Positions 58,594 through 64,000 of a DNA stretch of 64,000 nucleotides are shown one piece after another. Under the pieces are notes generated by a model. That model did not search any database. It worked only from the letters and a program-made list of their open reading frames with translations, and was not told where the DNA came from. This stretch comes from Platanthera guangdongensis. Lineage: Eukaryota > Streptophyta > Magnoliopsida > Asparagales > Orchidaceae. Where the stretch lies: positions 183,214,375-183,278,374 of the forward strand of contig CM077150.1 of the NCBI GenBank assembly GCA_039583875.1, read 5' to 3'. The translations under genes were made by a program, and so were the position numbers. Position 1 is the stretch's first letter. The number at the start of each line of letters is the position of its first letter.

Positions 58594-58681
58594 CATTTTG
58601 TGTTGTACAGAAAATGTTGTAACACATTTTGTTGAAGAGTTTCCTGAGTACTGTATGCAAATTTCGGGACGAAATTTCTTG

Positions 58682-58696
58682 TGAGGAGGGGCGGAT
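58682..58696 (+). other. C polypurine tract
   Basis: TGAGGAGGGGCGGAT abuts the LTR start TGTCGCGCCCC. Confidence 0.7.
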
Positions 58697-60556
58697 TGTC
58701 GCGCCCCAAATCTCGAGGATGACTGGGCTGAGGAGAGTGGGTAATACGGCCTGGGACATGGGCATGTCCCAAAGCCGTGTCCTACTCTGTGTGAGGACAC
58801 ACCGCCGGGGACATAGGCATGTCCATGACCATGTCCTGCACTCGACTAATGGCAAGATGTTCTCGAGTGAGCTTGACGAAATATGTTCGATGATCCTCGA
58901 GTGGGGTACATGGCCTGTGACACGGGCATGTCCAGGGCCGTGTCCTACTGTGCGCTTGACATTCTCTCGAGTGAGCTCGATGAAATGAACTCGACGATCC
59001 TCGAGTGGGCACGTCCTGTGACACGGGCATGTCAAGGGCTATGTACTTCTCTGTGCTTGGACAATTCTATGAGGACTATTGAAGACGGGCTGGACACGGG
59101 CGTGTCTGAAGCCGTGTCTGGCACACGGCCTGTGACACGGGCATGTCACACGACTGTGTCCTGGTCTGGTTAAGTAGGTTTCTTTGCCGCTTAAGGTACA
59201 CGGCCTATGACACGGGCGTGTCACAAGCCATGTTCAGCCTAGGAAAGTGATTTTCAGGGCTTTTCGTGGCCATCCATTCCTTTCAACTAGGATCCAACGG
59301 TTCTGAGATCTCCCTGCTATTATAAGGTTATGAGTTCAGGATAAACTCTCTCATTAGCAAAGGATTCTCTCTCTTTCTAAGGAGGTGGAGAGTCGGGAGA
59401 GCAAGGGAGAAGGAGGAGGAATCCGGCTAACGGTGGTGCTTCAGAGCCCCGAATCGCGTGCCGAGTCCAGATTTATGGAGGCAAGGCCATTGCGCTGCTT
59501 TTCATCCGGCTAGTTTTCCATGGCTCCAAAGCGATCGTCAAGGGTAACGATCTTTCTTCCTTGGACATGTGAAGTCCTTGATTTGGCATATGCATGGGTG
59601 TCCCCCACCAAAAGGTGGATTGTTGAGGGATTCCCCTTGGGTTGATTTTGGATATCCCTAAGATATCTTGCATGTAGATCCAGAAATGTGAATTACGAAA
59701 TAGGTATACTGTGTGAAGCCCATCTGGACAGGTTGGTATGGATTAGTGATGTTTTATTTTGCACACCTGAGAAGACTCCACATACAAATGAATATGTTTG
59801 CGGATGCAGAGGGTTGTGCCTGTGAAGGATAGTAGCAGGAAGTACTGGAGTGAAAGTCCAGGAAAATACCCGTAAAGTGCATGTGTTGTATGCTATGAAA
59901 GACCAGCGTTTCTGGTAATGCAGATGGCTGCAGGGATTGCTGGATTGTTGATCCAGATAAGGTTAGGTCTAGGGATAGAAAGTGGGTTCTATCGTTAACG
60001 CCGGACGAGTGTGAGTGTTGCTGGCGATGGCTCCTAGCTAACCTGTGATTATGAAGCCAGTCCTTCGGGAACATTGTGGCTATTTTTGAGCTTTGTGAGC
60101 TCATGAAAAGGCTTCGTGCCGAACAGACAAGGGGATGGCGATCCGCGTTAGTCTAGTAATTAAACTAATGATTTGAGCAACGGGCAATGTCTGAACTGTA
60201 TCCGCATTTTTGTTGTCCTCCATGAGTGCATGGGCTATTAGCAATCGGCAGAAACACATAATGAGATTCTTAGGCCTGTGCGCCATCAGGTAGCGATGAT
60301 ATGTGGGATATGGGAGAAATCCCGGGACGTTACAATAAGACTAAAGTCACCGTGCATTGGATTGTCCCGTGCAGGTACAGGAGAGCCGAGCAGAAAATAG
60401 GGGGCTGAAGCCGTTGTTGGTGTTGATGTTGCTGCTTCTGCTATGTTGGCCCTTGAAGGCCAAAAGAAGTTCATATGATGTTAATTTCATGTGTGGTCGG
60501 CCTGCGTGCCGATTTATGAAAGTCATATGTATTAAGCTTAACTGTAAGGCTAACGC
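58697..60556 (+). repeat. C 3' LTR, truncated at its end
   Basis: It contains hairpin repeats (58745-59240), a TATTATAAGG (about 59318) and a mini-exon. The segment 60335 to about 60556 resembles the R/U5 part of the A LTR. The end is lost where inverted sequence C' begins. Confidence 0.75.
59520..59543 (+). other. C LTR mini-exon with splice donor
   Basis: ATG plus seven codons, MAPKRSSR, followed by GTAACG at 59544. No matching gag remains in C. Confidence 0.62.
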
Positions 60557-62204
60557 GGAGACTTTAGTCTTATTGTAATGACCCGGGATTTGGTCTGTAG
60601 CTCCCCATAGCATCGGTACCTGATGGCGCGCAGGCCTAAGACTCTCATTATGTATTTCTGCTGAATGCCAATAGCCCAGGCACTCATGGCGGACAACCAT
60701 AACAAGAGTACAGTTCAGCCCTTCCCCGTTGCTCAAATTGTTAGTTCAATGACTGGACTAACGCGGGTCGGCATCCCCTTGTCCGTTCGGCATGAATCCA
60801 TTTCAAGAGCTCACAAATCTCACAAATAGCCACAATGTCCCCAAAGGACTGACTTCACAATCACAGGTTAGCTAGGAGCCATCGCCAGCGACACTGACTC
60901 TCGCCCGATGTTAGCGACAGAACTCACTTTCCATCCTTAGCCCTAACCTTATCTGGATTAACAATCCAGTAATCCTTGCAGCCATCTGCAGTACCAGAAA
61001 TGCTGGTCTTTCATAGCATACAGCACAAGAACTTTGCGGGTATTTTCCTGGACTTTCACTCCAGTACTTCCTGCTACTATCCTTCACAGGCACAACCCAC
61101 CGCATCCGCAAACATATTCATTTATATGCGGAGTCTTCTCCGGTGTGCAAAATAAAACATCACCAATCCAGACCAACCTGTCCAGATGGGCTTCACACAG
61201 TATGCCTATTCCGTACTTCACGTTTTTGGATCTACATGCAAGATATCTTGGGGATATCCAAAATCAACACAAGGGGAATACCTCAATAATCCACCTTTTG
61301 GTTGAGGAAACCCATGCATATGCCAAATCAAGGACTTCACATGTCCAAGGAAGAAAGATTGTTATCCTTGACGATCGCTTTGGAGCCATGGAAAACTAGC
61401 CGTATAAAATCATCGCAACGGCCTTGCCTCCACAAATTTGGACTCGGCACGCGATTCGGCGCTTTGAAGCTCCACTGGCAGCCAGATTCCTCCTCCTTCT
61501 CCCTTGCTCTCCCCACTCTCTACCTCCTTAGAAAGAGAGAGAAGCATTTGCTAATGAGAGAGTTTATCCTCAACTCATAGACTAATAATAGCAAGGAGAT
61601 CTCAGAACCATTGGATCCTAGTTGAAAGGATTAGACGGCCACGAAAATCACTTTCCTAGGCTAAACACGTCTTGTGACACGCCTGTGTCACAGGCCGTGT
61701 ACCTTAAGTGGCAAAGAAACCGACTTAACCAGACCAGGACACGGTCGTGTGACACGCCCGTATCACAGGCCATATGTCAGATACAGCTTCGGACACGCCC
61801 CTGTCCAGCCCGTGCTCATCAGTCCTCACAGAACTGTCCAAGCACAGAGAAGGACATGGCGCTTGACATTCCCGTGTCACAGTCTGTGTACCCCAATAGA
61901 GGATTGTCAAGTGCATTTCATCGAGCTCACTCGAGAGAACGTCCATCGCATAGCAGGACACGGCCCTGGACACGCCCGTGTCACAGGCAGTGTACCCCAC
62001 TCGAGGATCGTCGACTTCATTTCGTTGAGCTCACTCGAGAACACCCTACCAGCAATGGAGTGCAGGACACGGCCATGGACACGCCCATGTCCCCGGCCGT
62101 GTTGCTTCACAGAGAGTAGGACACTGCTTTGGGACACGCCCGTATCCCAGGACGTGTTACCCACTCTCCTCGGCCCAGTCATCCTCGAGATTTGGGGCAC
62201 TACA
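60557..62204 (-). repeat. C': inverted C-family LTR
   Basis: The sequence 60574-62204 is an inverted copy of 58697-60334 (1631 versus 1638 bp) and the match extends through the 14-bp arms 60335-60348 and 60560-60573. Spot comparison suggests about 85-90% identity. It lies in B LTR sequence and would be the 5' LTR of a minus element whose interior is lost. Confidence 0.8.
61366..61389 (-). other. C' mini-exon, donor mutated
   Basis: ATG plus seven codons, MAPKRSSR, followed by ATAACA instead of GTAACG, so the donor GT is lost. Confidence 0.58.
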
Positions 62205-62446
62205 TCCAAATCCTACCACATCTCTCCTTAGGGCTTTTGACCACCCTAGGATCACATGGACTAAACATCAAGTCAATACAAGGGCATTTCACCCAATGCC
62301 CTCCACAAATCCCCAAAGCCCAACCTTAGGGCATGTACTTGGGTCATAGGGCAAATCTACCACAACCCACCCTAAATTATATGTGAGGGTGTCTAGCATC
62401 ACATCAAACCAGTGGCCCAAGTTTCAACCTCTGTTGGGGTGATTTG
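62205..62446 (-). repeat. third B LTR fragment
   Basis: It aligns with about 16325-16565 and 44675-44925 of the two larger B LTRs. It is bounded by C' on the left and D on the right. Confidence 0.8.
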
Positions 62447-64000
62447 TGTAACGCGCCAAAAATTGTATTTGAGTTGGTCGCGTAAAAAGAGATTTTGATG
62501 CCTGCATAGGGGTACACGGCCTAGGACACGGGCATGTACAAGGCCGTGTCTGGCATGATGTTTCGGCCGATTTTGTCCCGGGAAGGACATGACAAGGAAC
62601 ACGGCTTAATGACACGGGCGTGTGCCTACTCGTGTCAGTACCTGTGTTTCCAACGATCGTGTCGGTTGGCGTGACAGTTATATGTGATACGCCCTAGGAC
62701 ATGGGCGTGTCGAGGACCCGACATGGGAGTGTCGAGTGAGACAGGGGCGTGTCGGAGCCCGTGTGAGTCTCTGTGTTCGACGATCATGCCTGGATCGAGG
62801 CACACGGCCTGGGACACGGCCTTGTGCCAAGCAGTGTTCGGCCCAGGTCTGTTAATTTTTGAGCGGATCAGAGCCGTTCAATTTCCTTATTTAAAATCTG
62901 ACAGCCCTGGGGAAACCCTGCTCTGTTAAGGTCGGAAATGGAGGATCAAATCCTCATTTTCTCCCTTAGTCTCTCTCTCAAGGAGTTGGATAGAGGAGGA
63001 AGAAGGAGGAGGATTCCGGCCGCCGGCGCAGCGTCGGAGCACCGTTTTGAGATCTGAGAGCGGATCCGTGAAGGAAAGTTTGTTGCGAAGATTTCCATCC
63101 ATGTTGTTTTTCCATGGCGCCAAAGCGTACTACAAGGGTAACGATTCTCTACTTGAGCATGTGAAGCTCTTCCTTTTTATATAGGGAAAACCCGCTCCCG
63201 CGAGTGTGCGGTGAGTGTGCGGTGTTCCTTGGGGTTGACGGGAATAGTCCCCCTTGTGTTGCATATAGAGTCCTGAATCGAAGTACGGGCATAGACATTG
63301 TGTGTGAAGCCTACCCGGACATGTAGGTCTGGGTCGATGATGTTGCATTTGTTATGATTTTCCATAGAAGACTCCGTGCTTTGGGGTTTTTGGGTTTCTA
63401 CGCGGTAGATTGCAGAAGGGATCCTTGGAGGTTAGCTCTAAGGCGCACCTGGAAAACTTAACGAAATCGTTTTTCTGCTAACTTGGCGGTCTGGGAACTG
63501 GACTTGAACATAACTGGGTTATGTGATTGTTTGGGAATGGCAGGATCCGAGAGAAGCTTGGCTCGTGCGTACGTCTTAAGGTGTACTACGCGTTGTGAGC
63601 AACGGGCAAGTGAAATCGGACCTGGGCTATGCGGTTCGGTGCAAGAGACCCGAAAAGGGGACTGGCCATTGGCATAGTCGGGAGCCTTAGACAGCGGTCA
63701 GAAAGGCTAAATGCTCATGTTGTTGCCATCTTGGTGGTGGTGGTGAAGACGTTGAAGTGTCAGGATTCACCGTTAATGCGCCATGAGTGCACGGGGTGTT
63801 TGGTCATGCGAGCCTACACCTATGGCGAAATGTAATTACACCTTATTGTTTAGCTGGGCTAATGTTATGCAGGGAAAGAGCACCGCCGTCCCGAGTAAGG
63901 GCGTGGTCATTATAATTTTGTCGGCTTTTGCTGACCGTTGTATTGTTTGCCATCGTGCGGTGGAATGTTTCTTGCAGGTGCTACGGAGCCAAGTGCAAGT
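62447..64000 (+). mobile_element. D: gypsy LTR, continues past the window
   Basis: It starts TGTAACGCGCC in B LTR sequence (possible duplication ATTTG at 62442-62446). It has hairpin repeats (62515-62850), a mini-exon and an R/U5-like part similar to A up to the window end. No primer site or coding region is reached. Confidence 0.82.
63114..63137 (+). other. D LTR mini-exon with splice donor
   Basis: ATG plus seven codons, MAPKRTTR, followed by GTAACG at 63138. Same layout as A, C, E and F. Confidence 0.63.

Noticed and set aside
60331..60334. TACA at 60334 as the end of the C LTR
   Set aside because: The following 220 bp match the R/U5 part of the A LTR, so this is an internal CGTTACAAT resembling CGTTATAAT in A, not an LTR end.

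Overview
The window is a nested stack of plant LTR retrotransposons; I see no host gene, rRNA, tRNA or other non-transposon gene. The evidence for a flowering plant with a repeat-rich genome is Sirevirus-type Ty1/copia elements, Tekay/Del-like Ty3/gypsy elements, initiator-Met tRNA primer sites, 5-bp target duplications and heavy nonsense decay without much frameshifting. I cannot name the species.

Layout, with letters used throughout. S1 (1-8262, +) is the 3' part of a Sirevirus: pol, a palindrome array, a downstream ORF2, and the 3' LTR. It sits in F (8263-9345, -), the end of a gypsy LTR. F sits in a very long gypsy LTR, 'B' (9346-18570, -), which also carries a complete copia element G (9475-14093, +). 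A short B internal remnant (18571-19680) leads to a second B LTR (19681-46957). This LTR is split by a complete Sirevirus S2 (20500-42552, -), which is itself split by a complete gypsy element A (23315-32778, +). A second B internal remnant (46958-47541 and 55230-55708) is split by gypsy element E (47542-55224, -). Then come a decayed gypsy C (55709 to about 60556, +), an inverted LTR of the same family C' (about 60557-62204, -), a third B-LTR scrap (62205-62446) and the LTR of gypsy D (62447 to the end, +). Target duplications (ACATC for A, CAATA for S2, AACCT for G, GTGGG for E) and empty sites in the paralogous B copies confirm the order of insertion.

Most unusual signal: the A/E gypsy family appears to be a three-exon retrotransposon. 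Each of six LTR copies from five elements or families carries a 24-nt mini-exon at the same place: a start codon plus 7 codons ending in Arg, followed by a splice-donor-like GTAAYG (degraded in one copy, start codon lost in another). In A and E the gag reading frame has no ATG. It begins right after an acceptor-like TATAG, with a stop codon immediately upstream, and splicing from the LTR mini-exon enters gag in phase. A second 75/76-nt AT-rich candidate intron sits at the gag-protease junction. It contains the gag stop codon, and removing it restores the frame in both copies although its length differs by 1 nt. Splicing would therefore supply the start codon, remove the primer-binding site from the coding mRNA and set the Gag to Gag-Pol choice.

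Second signal: a bipartite palindrome with fixed geometry (TCGTCGA-type arm, 7-nt spacer, TCGACGA-type arm) recurs in gypsy A LTRs and, in the Sirevirus S2, in the LTR, the gag 3' end and upstream of ORF2. GTGTCGACAC palindromes are also shared by the two superfamilies. The gypsy LTRs add CGTGTC hairpin arrays with paired arm changes.
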